From positions 62,001 to 126,000 of the forward strand of contig ONQB01000002.1 of the NCBI GenBank assembly GCA_900319905.1: a stretch of 64,000 nucleotides of DNA, in the 5' to 3' direction. Position 1 is the first letter of the stretch; the number at the start of each line of letters is the position of its first letter. Below the pieces are notes generated by a model. The model worked only from the letters and a program-made list of their open reading frames with translations, had not been told where the DNA came from and did not search any database. Both the position numbers and the translations under genes were made by a program. The stretch is from an uncultured Prevotella sp. (GTDB lineage Bacteria > Bacteroidota > Bacteroidia > Bacteroidales > Bacteroidaceae). Positions 1-8,861 of the stretch are shown one piece after another.

Positions 1-1502
1 ATGTCATTGTATTTCACAATCAGGTAGAAGGCGAGCTTCTTCCAGCGGTCCAGCATTTGCTGTGCTTTTGTATTGCTGTAGTCGTTAAGGTATTTGAGGG
101 CAGCGTCTTTGTCGGTCTTGTATAGAGCGGCGGCATGGGCCTCCACCTCAGACTGTGCATTGAAATAATCGTTTTCTAAGGAGTCGCGCACAGCTTTCAG
201 GCTTGGGAACATCAGTGAGTAGCGTGGGTAGACCATGTTGCTCACCCAGTTGCACACCCAGTAGGCATTGTCCATAGAGAAGGTCACGGCGTCGGCGCCG
301 GGCGTGTTGTAGCATCGTGGCTGAGTTGTGTTGCCACAATAGATGGGTGTATAGGCAATCATGTTGCCGTCATCGTTGCCAAACCACAGCACGCCACCGA
401 TCTGGCGTGGCAGCCATGAACGCATCTGTGAGACATAGCTGAAGCCTGTCTGCTGTGTGGATGTGGGACGTTCATTGAAATACTTCTTACCGTTGCAGGT
501 GAACACAAGTGGAGTAGGACGGTAAGGCATCTGCCACACGCCGGCGGCTACGTCGGAGGAGTCCAGTGCCATGGGCGTTCCCTCGTAGTGGTCGCGCATG
601 GCCATCTCCACGTCACGCACGGAGAGCTTCTTGTCAGGTACTACCCAAAGGGGCATGTCCTCGGCATTCTTGTCCTTGCCCAATGCCCACGGCAGATAAC
701 GGTCGAAGCCTTTGACGAAGTGATTGAAGAATGCCCACACGCGAGCATCACAGAAGCGGCGGCCCTCAAAGTCGGGCTTGGCGTAAGCCATCTTCCAGGA
801 GAAGTCGGCATCCTTGCCTGTGAACCATCCCTTGGAGCGGGCAAACGACACCACGTCCTTGGCATACATGACGTTTTTCTTGTCCTTCATATTGAACTTT
901 CCAATGCGGCTTTGGTTGGCGTGTGCGCAGATGGCATTGTCAGGGATGCGTTGTGCCACCCAGACAACCCCCTTGCTGCCAGGGCCCTTGCCCATCATTT
1001 CCATGATCCATGCTTCGTTGGGGTCGCAGATAGTAAATGTCTCGCCTTCTGAACAGTAGCCGTAGGTCTCTGCCAGGGTGGTTATCACGTGGATGGCTTC
1101 ACGAGCAGTCTTGGAGCGCTGAAGTCCCAAATAGATGAGTGAACCGTAGTCGATGCCGCCAGTTGGATCGACCATTTCCTCGCGACCGCCATAAGTGGTC
1201 TCGCCGATGGTCACCTGATATTCATTGATGTTGCCAATGACATTGTAGGTCTCTTCGGCCTCTGGTATCTTACCGATGTACTTATGAGTGTCCCAATTAA
1301 CGATGTCGCGCATCTCGCCTTTTGCGTGGTGTGCGGCGGGGTAGTGAGCTAAGCCGATGAACATTCCGTAGTCGTCAGCGTTGTAACTGCATATGACAGA
1401 GCCGTCGGAGGATGCTGCCTTGCCGACGATGAAGTTTGTACAGGCCGGTGCCGTAGTGGCAATTGCCATCATCACGGCTACGACGATTAGTTTTCTAATC
1501 AT
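1..1502 (-). CDS. C69 family dipeptidase, 3' end cut by window edge
   Basis: Peptidase family C69 (PepD-like) N-terminal nucleophile hydrolase, probably secreted to the periplasm and cleaving dipeptides from imported protein fragments. The ATG is at 1502 and is followed by a short hydrophobic signal (MIRKLIVVAVMMAIATTAPA) leading directly into Cys-Thr-Asn. In this family that Cys becomes the N-terminal nucleophile after removal of the leader. Further family-like stretches are SSDGSVICSYNADD, a GGIDYGSLIY segment and HANQSRIG. About 500 codons are visible without a stop; the C-terminus lies beyond position 1. It follows the DUF4296 gene by 32 bp on the same strand, so it may be the last gene of the ileS-lspA transcript, though no role links them. 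Family assignment is firm; the substrate is unknown. Confidence 0.88.
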   Translation of the reverse strand, partial: MIRKLIVVAVMMAIATTAPACTNFIVGKAASSDGSVICSYNADDYGMFIGLAHYPAAHHAKGEMRDIVNWDTHKYIGKIPEAEETYNVIGNINEYQVTIGETTYGGREEMVDPTGGIDYGSLIYLGLQRSKTAREAIHVITTLAETYGYCSEGETFTICDPNEAWIMEMMGKGPGSKGVVWVAQRIPDNAICAHANQSRIGKFNMKDKKNVMYAKDVVSFARSKGWFTGKDADFSWKMAYAKPDFEGRRFCDARVWAFFNHFVKGFDRYLPWALGKDKNAEDMPLWVVPDKKLSVRDVEMAMRDHYEGTPMALDSSDVAAGVWQMPYRPTPLVFTCNGKKYFNERPTSTQQTGFSYVSQMRSWLPRQIGGVLWFGNDDGNMIAYTPIYCGNTTQPRCYNTPGADAVTFSMDNAYWVCNWVSNMVYPRYSLMFPSLKAVRDSLENDYFNAQSEVEAHAAALYKTDKDAALKYLNDYSNTKAQQMLDRWKKLAFYLIVKYND

Positions 1503-1534
1503 ATCTTTATGTGTTATGTCTAAATGACGTGTTG

Positions 1535-2401
1535 TTATCTTGGTGACATTGTTGGCCTCATTCGCTCAGAGTCGGGCATCTCTTTATTGACCGGTATCTG
1601 GCTGGGCATGGGCTGTGCTGGTTGAGGCTGGTTCTTGGGCCGCAGCCTGATGAGCTTTATGTTGCTGATGCACATCAGTTGCAATGTGGTCATTGATGTG
1701 TTGAGGTTGTCGTTCTTAGTGAGCAGGAAGAAACCACGTATCATCTTGATACCGATGCTGTCGGCATCGTCGATCTGCATCACGGTCGGCATGGAAGAGG
1801 ATATATGGTTGACCCGCTGGCATACGCTGTCGTTGTTGAATGTTACAGCCAGCATGGCCACGCCATCGCGTATGCCGTCCTGGAAGATGAAGTCAGTGTT
1901 GAAGCTAAGCATCACCTGGTCGCCACGGTGGAAGGTGGAGTCGGTCTTCAGACTGAAGGAGAATACGTTGTATGGCTGGTTGGGAATGAGGATGATGCTG
2001 CGCTGTCCGTTCCATACGTTGGCAGAGTCGCCCACGCCTGCTGAGAGAAGAGCTGCATCACCGCCGAGAGCCCGTGATTCATTCTGTAGACGGTCGGCGA
2101 GATCCTCGTAGATGTTGTGAAGCTGGTCGGCGTGACGCATGTAATATACCATTGACGAATCGAACTCACTCTGTGTGACGCCATGCTTCTTCAGCACGGC
2201 TGCGCGATAGGTGAGCACGTTGTCCTGATAACCGCCTTTGGCAGTCTGGGCCATGGCATCAGCGATATGATAGTCATAAAGCAGGTCCTCCATGTCGTCG
2301 TAAGAGATGATGCCCCTGGGCTGCGACGGTTTACAACCGATCAGCCAGCTAAGTGTGAGGCAGACGCCAATGATGAAAGTGAAACGGTGGAACGTTTTCA
2401 T
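1535..2401 (-). CDS. DUF4296 lipoprotein
   Basis: Lipoprotein of 288 residues with a signal sequence ending in the lipobox LIGC (Cys23). The first mature segment, around residues 35-60, has the DUF4296 pattern of an acidic helix followed by 'YDYHIADAMAQ'. The C-terminal 40 residues are proline- and glutamine-rich and probably disordered. No enzymatic motif is visible. DUF4296 proteins are typical of Bacteroidota and usually sit beside lspA, as here (83 bp downstream of it). Function is unknown; being next to the lipoprotein signal peptidase suggests, but does not show, a link to lipoprotein biology. Confidence 0.8.
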   Translation of the reverse strand: MKTFHRFTFIIGVCLTLSWLIGCKPSQPRGIISYDDMEDLLYDYHIADAMAQTAKGGYQDNVLTYRAAVLKKHGVTQSEFDSSMVYYMRHADQLHNIYEDLADRLQNESRALGGDAALLSAGVGDSANVWNGQRSIILIPNQPYNVFSFSLKTDSTFHRGDQVMLSFNTDFIFQDGIRDGVAMLAVTFNNDSVCQRVNHISSSMPTVMQIDDADSIGIKMIRGFFLLTKNDNLNTSMTTLQLMCISNIKLIRLRPKNQPQPAQPMPSQIPVNKEMPDSERMRPTMSPR

Positions 2402-2484
2402 CGTAATACCTTTTTGATGTTATTGACCAACAGTAACTGGTTACTTGCGCCATAGCAAAGTGTCGTGTATCTGACGACAGCGTG

Positions 2485-3168
2485 TTATTGGTTGTCTTGT
2501 TGGTCTTTGTTGTCTTTGTGGCTGTCGGCCTTTCGTCCAAGTGCTTTGTTGACCGTGTTGCCGATGGTTGACAAGTCTTTGGAACAGAACAACAGCAGAC
2601 AGATGACACCGGTGGTGACGGAGGCGTCAGCGAAGTTGAAGATGGGTGAGAAGAACACAAAGTGCTCACCGCCTACGATGGGCACCCATGTAGGCCAGTC
2701 GGTGTTGATGATGGGAAAATAGAACATGTCTACTACCTTACCCATGAGAAAGCCTGCGTAACCTTGTCCCATTGGCACAGACTCGGAGATGTTCCAAGGT
2801 GTTGAAGGTGTGAAGCATAAGCCATAGAACATGCTGTCGATGATATTGCCCATGGCACCGGCCAAAATCAGGCTGAGGAACACGATGTAGCGGGTGCGGC
2901 AGTGGTCGCGGATGGCATGCACCATGTACCAGCCGATAACTACAATGGCGAACAGGCGCAACAGGCTTAGGAACATCTTGTTGATGAATGTCATACCCCA
3001 AGCCATTCCTTTGTTCTCTATGAAATAGATGTAGAACCAGTTGGTGACCTTGTACGATTCGCCGATGGTCATCGTCGTCTTCACCTCAATCTTAATGATT
3101 TGGTCGATGATGAGTACCACCAGGATGATGGCTATGGCCAACAGCCCTGTGATTGTTGTTCGTTTCAT
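2485..3168 (-). CDS. lspA: lipoprotein signal peptidase (signal peptidase II)
   Basis: Inner-membrane aspartyl protease that removes the signal peptide from diacylglyceryl-modified prolipoproteins. The 227-residue sequence has an N-terminal membrane helix (about residues 7-24), further helices around 65-85 and 95-110, and the two catalytic aspartate motifs: GNIID (Asp111) and FNFADAS (Asp181). It is longer than the roughly 160 residues of E. coli LspA because of an insertion between the motifs, mostly residues 120-175. The many lipoproteins in this window (five fimbrillins, Omp28, DUF4296, DUF5119) would be its substrates. It follows ileS by 63 bp with a hairpin in between. Confidence 0.95.
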   Translation of the reverse strand: MKRTTITGLLAIAIILVVLIIDQIIKIEVKTTMTIGESYKVTNWFYIYFIENKGMAWGMTFINKMFLSLLRLFAIVVIGWYMVHAIRDHCRTRYIVFLSLILAGAMGNIIDSMFYGLCFTPSTPWNISESVPMGQGYAGFLMGKVVDMFYFPIINTDWPTWVPIVGGEHFVFFSPIFNFADASVTTGVICLLLFCSKDLSTIGNTVNKALGRKADSHKDNKDQQDNQ

Positions 3169-3180
3169 TGAAATAAAGCT

Positions 3181-3219
3181 GGCGACGCAGGTCCGCCCTA
3201 ATGTCAGGCCTGCATCGCC
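3181..3219 (-). other. intercistronic hairpin between ileS and lspA
   Basis: Inverted repeat GGCGACGCAGG / CCTGCATCGCC: 11-bp arms with one mismatch that can pair as a wobble on one strand, and a 17-nt loop. There is no clear U-tract in the minus direction, so it is more likely an RNA-stability or attenuation element than a full terminator. Confidence 0.55.
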
Positions 3220-3231
3220 AATCGATATGTG

Positions 3232-6200
3232 TTAGTTCTTTTCTACTTTGATGTTGAGTTTGAAGTCGTCGAAGTCAACCTCTGTGCCATCGTTGTTGGC
3301 GATGATGATGTCATTGGCCAGCACCTGCGACTTGATGTATTCACCGTAGCTCTCTACAGCTTCCTCGGCTTCGGCGTTGGGTGCGATGGTCACCACCACA
3401 CGGTCGGTGATCTCCAGTCCATTGTCCTTTCGGAGGTTCTGGATGCGGTTGATGAGTTCGCGGGCCATGCCTTCCTTCTTCAGCTCCGGAGTGAGCTCCA
3501 CTTCAAGGGCCACGGTGAGGTTGCCCTCGTTGCTGACGAGCCATCCGGGGATGTCCTCAGAGATGATCTCTACGTCGGCGGCATCGACTGTAGCGGTCTG
3601 ACCGTCGATGTTGAGGTCGATGTGGCCATCCTTCTCAAGCTGGGCGATCTCGTCTTGCGACAGCGCGCTCATGTTGGCAGCCACGCTCTTCATCAGTTTG
3701 CCGAACTTCTTACCCATGACGCGGAAGTTGCACTTCACCTTCTTCACCAGGATGCCATTGCCTTCAGCGAACGTGAGTTCCTTGACGTTGACCTCGTTGA
3801 GGATGAGGTCTTTCACGGCTTCGATGTGCTTACGCTGCTCGTCGTCGACGGCGGGCACCATGATCTGTGCCAGCGGCTGACGCACCTTGATGTTGACCTT
3901 GCGGCGCAGGGCGAGCACCATGCTGGTGATCTTCTGTGCCATGGCCATACGGGCCTCCAGGTCGCTGTCGATGCGAGCCTCGTTGACACCGGGGAAGCGC
4001 TCGAGGTGTACCGACTCGAGCTTGCCGCCGAGGTCGTGGTAGAGCTGGTCGGCATAGAACGGAGCAAACGGTGCCAGCAGCTTGGCGACGGTCATCAAAC
4101 AGGTGTACAGCGTCTCGTAGGCAGCCTGCTTGTCAGCACTCATCTCTTTGCCCCAGAAGCGTTTGCGGTTGAGGCGAACGTACCAGTTGCTTAGGTCGTC
4201 GTTGACAAAAGCGTCGATGAGACGTCCGGCACGGGTAGGATCGTAGTTGTTGAGCTCATTGGCCACACCCTTGATAAGCGTGTTGAGGCAAGAGAGTATC
4301 CATCGGTCGATTTCTGTGAAGTGGTCTTGGCTGTCGCTGAGGCTAGCCTTGTCGGGGTCGAAACCATCGACGTTGGCATAAAGGGCGAAGAAGCTATAGG
4401 TGTTGTACAGCGTGCCGAAGAACTTGCGGCGGCACTCGTCCACGCCATTGGGGTCGAACTTCAGGTTGTCCCACGGCTCAGAGTTGGTGAGCATGTAGAA
4501 ACGCACTGCGTCGGCGCCGTACTTGTCGATCATCTCGAACGGGTCGGTGACGTTGCCCACGTGCTTGGACATCTTGTTGCCCTTAGCGTCGAGCACGAGA
4601 CCCGACGAGATGACGTTCTTGAAAGCCACGGAACCAAACACCATCGTGGCGATGGCGTGCAGCGTGAAGAACCAGCCACGAGTCTGGTCAACGCCCTCGT
4701 TGATGAAGTCGGCTGGGAAGAAGGCGGGCGGCACGGGGGTACCCGTGTAGGTGCTGTGCACCAGCTCGCTGCGGTATTCAGCTTCACTCTTGCCGGTTGC
4801 TTTCAGTCCGTCGGCATTTATCGTGCCCTCGAACGGATAGTGCAGCTGTGCATAAGGCATGGAGCCTGAGTCGAACCATACGTCGATGAGATCGCTCTCG
4901 CGGTGCATGGGCTTGCCGTCGTCGCTCACGAGTACGATGCGGTCGATGTAAGGACGGTGCAGGTCGATCTTATCGTAGTTGGCCTGTGAGTAGTCGCCCA
5001 CGACGAAGCCTTTGTCCTTGAAGGGGTTCGACTTCATGAAGCCGGCCTGTACGGCCTTCTCTATCTCGCCATAGAGCTCCTCGATGGAGCCGATGCACTT
5101 CTCATGACGGTTCTCGTCGCGCCAGATAGGCAGTGGCGTTCCCCAGAAACGTGAACGGGAGAGGTTCCAGTCGTTGAGGTTCTCCAGCCAGTTGCCGAAA
5201 CGTCCGGTGCCTGTTGACTCCGGCTGCCAGTGGATGGTCTTGTTGAGTGCCACCATCTCTTGCTTCTTTGCCGTGTCGCGGATGAACCACGAGTCGAGCG
5301 GATAGTAGAGAATAGGCTTGTCGGTGCGCCAGCAGTGAGGGTAGTTGTGCACCATCTTCTGTATCTTGAAGGCCTGTCCGTCTTGTTTCATCTCCATGCA
5401 GATGATGACGTTGAGGTCATCGTTCTTCTCCGTAGCCACGCGGTCCCACACGCCATTGGGGTTGAAGCGTGGGTCGTAGGCGTTCTTCACGTAGTCGCCG
5501 GCATGATGACTGTATGCCTCTTTGTCGACACAGTTGCTGATGAAGTTGTTGTCAAGTTCGTCAAGCACATAGTACTTACCTTGCAGGTCAACCATCGGGC
5601 GTGTCTCGCCTTTCTTAGAGATGAGGTACAGGGCAGGAATCTTTGCGTCTTTAGCCACCTTGGCATCGTCGGCTCCAAACGTTGGTGCGATGTGCACGAT
5701 ACCGGTACCGTCTTCTGTGGTCACATAATCGCCGAGGATGACGCGGAAGGCCTCTGAGGACATCTCTACGAACTTGTCACGTCCGTTTTCGCCGGTGAAC
5801 ACCTTGCCGGGATGGGCCTCGGCATATTCATTGACGAAAGCATGGCTGTACTCGCTCACCTTCTCGCAGGGCTTCACCCACGGCATGAGCTGCTGGTAGT
5901 GCATGCCTTCGAGGTCGGTACCCTTCATGCGGTCTATGATGCGCCAGGGGCACTGCTTCTTGGCTTTGTCGAATGCGGGCAGTTCACCTTCCTTCACCTC
6001 CTGCTTCGGATCGAGGTAGGCAGCGAGACGACTCTCGGCCATGATGGCTGTCATTGGCTCGCCATCGTAGGGGTTGTAGGTCTCCACGGCCACGTAGTCA
6101 ATCTTCGGTCCTACGCAGAGCGCCACGTTAGAAGGCAGAGTCCACGGTGTTGTCGTCCAAGCCAGGAAGTAAGCCTTGCCGTGGTGGGTCCATGTCTCCT

Positions 6201-6873
6201 TCGGGTTAACGATCCCGAACTGTGCCGTAACGGTGGTGTCTTTCACGTCACGGTAGCAACCCGGCTGATTGAGCTCGTGCGAGCTCAGACCGGTACCGGC
6301 GGCGGGAGAGTACGGCTGAATGGTGTAGCCTTTGTAGAGCAGTCCCTTGTTGTAGAGCTGCTTGAGCAACCACCACAGCGTTTCAATGTATTTGTTGTCG
6401 TAGGTGATATAGGGATGGTCCAGGTCGACAAAGTATCCCATCTTTTCCGTCAGGCTGCGCCACTCTGCGGTGAACTTCATGACGTTCTCACGACAGCGGC
6501 GGTTATAGTCCTCCGTGGAGATATACTTGTCTGATGCCTTGTTATCAATATCTTTCTTAGTGATGCCGAGCTCTTTCTCCACACCAAGCTCTACGGGCAG
6601 TCCGTGGGTGTCCCATCCGGCCTTGCGCTTCACTTGGAAGCCCTGCATGGTCTTGTAGCGGTTGAAAGTGTCTTTGATGGAGCGTGCCAGCACATGGTGA
6701 ATGCCAGGATGGCCATTGGCGGAAGGAGGTCCTTCGAAAAAGATGAACTTGGGGCAGCCTTCTCGCTCATCGATGCTCTTGTGGAAGATGTCATTCTTCA
6801 TCCACGCTGCCAATACTTCCTCATTGGTCTTGGTCAAGTCAAGACCGTCATGTTCGGCAAATCTTTTAGCCAT
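3232..6873 (-). CDS. ileS: isoleucyl-tRNA synthetase
   Basis: Class Ia aminoacyl-tRNA synthetase that charges tRNA-Ile, cytoplasmic and essential. The 1213-residue protein has the HIGH-type motif HPGIHH at residues 55-60 and the KMSKH motif near residue 765. Between them are the CP1 editing domain and a 'WRDENR' region; the anticodon-binding and C-terminal domains follow. The length is that of the long, eukaryote-like IleS form common in Bacteroidota (E. coli IleS is about 940). A textbook Bacteroidota promoter lies at 6933-6964. The start is the ATG at 6873, followed by AKRFAEHDG. It is the first gene of a probable ileS-lspA-DUF4296 operon. Confidence 0.97.
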   Translation of the reverse strand: MAKRFAEHDGLDLTKTNEEVLAAWMKNDIFHKSIDEREGCPKFIFFEGPPSANGHPGIHHVLARSIKDTFNRYKTMQGFQVKRKAGWDTHGLPVELGVEKELGITKKDIDNKASDKYISTEDYNRRCRENVMKFTAEWRSLTEKMGYFVDLDHPYITYDNKYIETLWWLLKQLYNKGLLYKGYTIQPYSPAAGTGLSSHELNQPGCYRDVKDTTVTAQFGIVNPKETWTHHGKAYFLAWTTTPWTLPSNVALCVGPKIDYVAVETYNPYDGEPMTAIMAESRLAAYLDPKQEVKEGELPAFDKAKKQCPWRIIDRMKGTDLEGMHYQQLMPWVKPCEKVSEYSHAFVNEYAEAHPGKVFTGENGRDKFVEMSSEAFRVILGDYVTTEDGTGIVHIAPTFGADDAKVAKDAKIPALYLISKKGETRPMVDLQGKYYVLDELDNNFISNCVDKEAYSHHAGDYVKNAYDPRFNPNGVWDRVATEKNDDLNVIICMEMKQDGQAFKIQKMVHNYPHCWRTDKPILYYPLDSWFIRDTAKKQEMVALNKTIHWQPESTGTGRFGNWLENLNDWNLSRSRFWGTPLPIWRDENRHEKCIGSIEELYGEIEKAVQAGFMKSNPFKDKGFVVGDYSQANYDKIDLHRPYIDRIVLVSDDGKPMHRESDLIDVWFDSGSMPYAQLHYPFEGTINADGLKATGKSEAEYRSELVHSTYTGTPVPPAFFPADFINEGVDQTRGWFFTLHAIATMVFGSVAFKNVISSGLVLDAKGNKMSKHVGNVTDPFEMIDKYGADAVRFYMLTNSEPWDNLKFDPNGVDECRRKFFGTLYNTYSFFALYANVDGFDPDKASLSDSQDHFTEIDRWILSCLNTLIKGVANELNNYDPTRAGRLIDAFVNDDLSNWYVRLNRKRFWGKEMSADKQAAYETLYTCLMTVAKLLAPFAPFYADQLYHDLGGKLESVHLERFPGVNEARIDSDLEARMAMAQKITSMVLALRRKVNIKVRQPLAQIMVPAVDDEQRKHIEAVKDLILNEVNVKELTFAEGNGILVKKVKCNFRVMGKKFGKLMKSVAANMSALSQDEIAQLEKDGHIDLNIDGQTATVDAADVEIISEDIPGWLVSNEGNLTVALEVELTPELKKEGMARELINRIQNLRKDNGLEITDRVVVTIAPNAEAEEAVESYGEYIKSQVLANDIIIANNDGTEVDFDDFKLNIKVEKN

Positions 6874-6932
6874 AATCTTTATAGTTACTTGTATAATATT
6901 ATCTTATTGCTAATCAATGTATCTACAATCTG

Positions 6933-6964
6933 CAAAGTTAGTAAGAATAATTGGATTGCCCAAA
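6933..6964 (-). promoter_or_regulatory. Bacteroidota sigma promoter for ileS
   Basis: Read on the minus strand: TTTG (6961-6964), exactly 20 nt, then TAACTTTG (6933-6940). This fits the -33 TTTG / -7 TAnnTTTG consensus perfectly and lies about 60 bp upstream of the ileS start. Confidence 0.8.
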
Positions 6965-7045
6965 TATGGGTGTCGATTTGTGCCTTTCCATCTCAACGAC
7001 GTGATAATTATTGGCCTAAGGCAGTCTGATTTGGATTAATTGTTG

Positions 7046-7053
7046 TAACTTTG
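7046..7053 (+). promoter_or_regulatory. -7 promoter box for the DUF3575 gene
   Basis: TAACTTTG, a perfect -7 element. No TTTG is found 19-21 bp upstream, so the -33 half is weak. Transcription from here would start near 7060, which places the upstream TTG at 7076 almost at the 5' end of the message and favours the GTG at 7133 as the start. Confidence 0.55.
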
Positions 7054-7132
7054 CATCGTTGCTTCAGTCATCGGTTTGTCCGTCCTCAATCATAAAGCAA
7101 CTGCAAATCATCGTACATTATCCAACAGTGAC

Positions 7133-7795
7133 GTGAAGAATAACTGGCTTATCATAGTGGCGTTTCTGATCTCGCTCTCTGCGCATGCACAGGGTGAGCG
7201 CACTGACGTGTCTGCCTTCGACAGCCGTTCATGGACTCCCGACACGACAGTCACGTTGACGCTGCCAGTGCTGGCCGTGAAGAGCAATCTGCTCTACGAT
7301 GTGGCTCTCACACCGAACATTGAGGTGGAGCGTTGGTTTGGTCATGAGTCGCGCTATAGCTTTGCGGCTGAGTTCAACTTCCCCTGGTACACCTGGCACA
7401 ACCACTCCCGGGCCTACGAGGTGATGGAGGTGGGACTGGAATACCGCCATTGGTATGGTGCGCGCACGTCTCCGCTTACGCCTTTGCAGGGTGCGTTCTG
7501 GGGTGCTTATTTCTCAGGAGGCTACTACGATGTGGAGTGGGGCTACAAGGGCAACCGCGGCCATTTCACATCGTGGGGTCTGAGCCTTGGCTATTCCACA
7601 GCGCTGAGCCGTCACTGGCACATGGAGTTTTCGGGAGCCTTAGGTGGCATCCTCTTTGTGAACACGCGTTACGACGACCCGCAGCACAACGACCGCATCC
7701 ATCGGCTCTACCGAAAGCATGCGTTCTATGTCCTGCCTACGAAGTTGAAAGTGGCACTTGTGTGGATGATTGGCAATAGGAGGGTGGAGAGATGA
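7133..7795 (+). CDS. DUF3575 outer-membrane-associated protein
   Basis: DUF3575 family protein of about 220 residues. The frame is open from a TTG at 7076, but I place the start at the GTG at 7133, which gives a clean signal peptide (MKNNWLIIVAFLISLSAHAQ) without a charged 19-residue extension. The mature part begins with the family hallmark 'LAVKSNLLYDVALTPNIEVE', followed by a Trp/Tyr-rich alternating pattern that suggests a small beta-barrel. DUF3575 genes typically stand beside fimbrial operons in Bacteroidota. Its stop overlaps the start of the DUF5119 gene (ATGA), implying translational coupling. Exact function unknown. Confidence 0.78.
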   Translation: MKNNWLIIVAFLISLSAHAQGERTDVSAFDSRSWTPDTTVTLTLPVLAVKSNLLYDVALTPNIEVERWFGHESRYSFAAEFNFPWYTWHNHSRAYEVMEVGLEYRHWYGARTSPLTPLQGAFWGAYFSGGYYDVEWGYKGNRGHFTSWGLSLGYSTALSRHWHMEFSGALGGILFVNTRYDDPQHNDRIHRLYRKHAFYVLPTKLKVALVWMIGNRRVER

Positions 7796-8853
7796 GACAA
7801 CCATCGTTTACCCATTTCTTCACCGGCTGGCTGTGCCTGCTGTTGCTTGGTCTGCTGGCATCGTGTGGTGAGGACTCTTTTCTTATCCGCCGGGGTTATT
7901 ATCATGACAATGGCAAGGAGAAGGCGTGCCTGCTGCGTTACAACTACGATTGGACAAAGTATATGCAACGCAATCCTTCCGGCATGAGTGTCCGGTTGAA
8001 GGGCAATCACACTGGGGAACAGACCGATCTGACCAATAACGTAACGCGCGACGAGTTTGTCGTTGACGCTGATACGTTCAAGCTCATGGTGTTCAACCTC
8101 TCGCCGAGTGAGTTCGGCAGTCTGACGTTTTACAATGAGACCGATATGGACTCCATCCGTGTGAAGGTCAATCCGCTCTATGATCATGTCAATCAGACAT
8201 GGGAAGGTGACCTTACTCATGCGCAGGAACCGGAAACCATTGGCGTGGGTTTCGCCACGGTGGTGGTGAGCAAGGAGAATGTGGAGCGCGGCGATACCAT
8301 TGAGCGAAAGGTAACCGTGTATCCGCTACTGTCCACGCTTCATCTCAATGTGCATGTTATGGGCTTGAAGAACATGAAGAACTTGGCTGCTTCGCTGACG
8401 GGTATGGCCGATGGTCTGTACCTGAGCCATCCGGACCTGCCCACCGACACGTGCAATCTCTATCTTGACAATTGGACGACAACGATGGACAGCGACGCTA
8501 CCAACGGATGGATGACGACCTCTGTCCAGTGTTTCGGCCTTCCACAAAACCACCGTGACCTCGCTAACCGTGATTCCTTGCTCAACACGCTGAAGCTGGC
8601 CTTCACCTTGCGCGACAACACGCAGCGTCTCTACACGTTCCACGTTGGCGACTTGTTTCATTATGACGACGATGGGATTGACCTCAGCACACAGGTCTCG
8701 GCTTATGTCTCGCTCAACTTGCGGCTTGTCATCGATGCTGGGCTGCCCGACCGTACCATCACTCTGCCTGATGTCATTCCGTCAGGTGGCAGTGGCTTCA
8801 ATGCTGAAGTGGATCCGTGGGAAGAGGGTGGCAATACCGATGTAACCTTCTGA
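7792..8853 (+). CDS. DUF5119 lipoprotein
   Basis: Lipoprotein of 353 residues with lipobox LLASC (Cys near residue 23). The early 'LLRYNYDWTKYM' and the beta-rich body with 'LNVHVMGLKNM' and 'AYVSLNLRLVID' fit the DUF5119 family, which usually sits in fimbrillin loci and resembles the FimB/Mfa2 anchor class in layout: a lipidated head with two beta domains. It starts inside the stop codon of the DUF3575 gene and ends 8 bp from the convergent ccsA gene. A role in anchoring or regulating a pilus is inferred from the company such genes keep; here the fimbrillin genes are 5-9 kb away on the other strand, beyond the nrf operon. Confidence 0.72.
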   Translation: MRQPSFTHFFTGWLCLLLLGLLASCGEDSFLIRRGYYHDNGKEKACLLRYNYDWTKYMQRNPSGMSVRLKGNHTGEQTDLTNNVTRDEFVVDADTFKLMVFNLSPSEFGSLTFYNETDMDSIRVKVNPLYDHVNQTWEGDLTHAQEPETIGVGFATVVVSKENVERGDTIERKVTVYPLLSTLHLNVHVMGLKNMKNLAASLTGMADGLYLSHPDLPTDTCNLYLDNWTTTMDSDATNGWMTTSVQCFGLPQNHRDLANRDSLLNTLKLAFTLRDNTQRLYTFHVGDLFHYDDDGIDLSTQVSAYVSLNLRLVIDAGLPDRTITLPDVIPSGGSGFNAEVDPWEEGGNTDVTF

Positions 8854-8861
8854 TTCCTCTT

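Noticed and set aside
3229-4194. 321-codon open frame on plus opposite ileS
   Set aside because: Antisense to the well-conserved C-terminal part of ileS; Val/Leu/His-rich translation with no domain.
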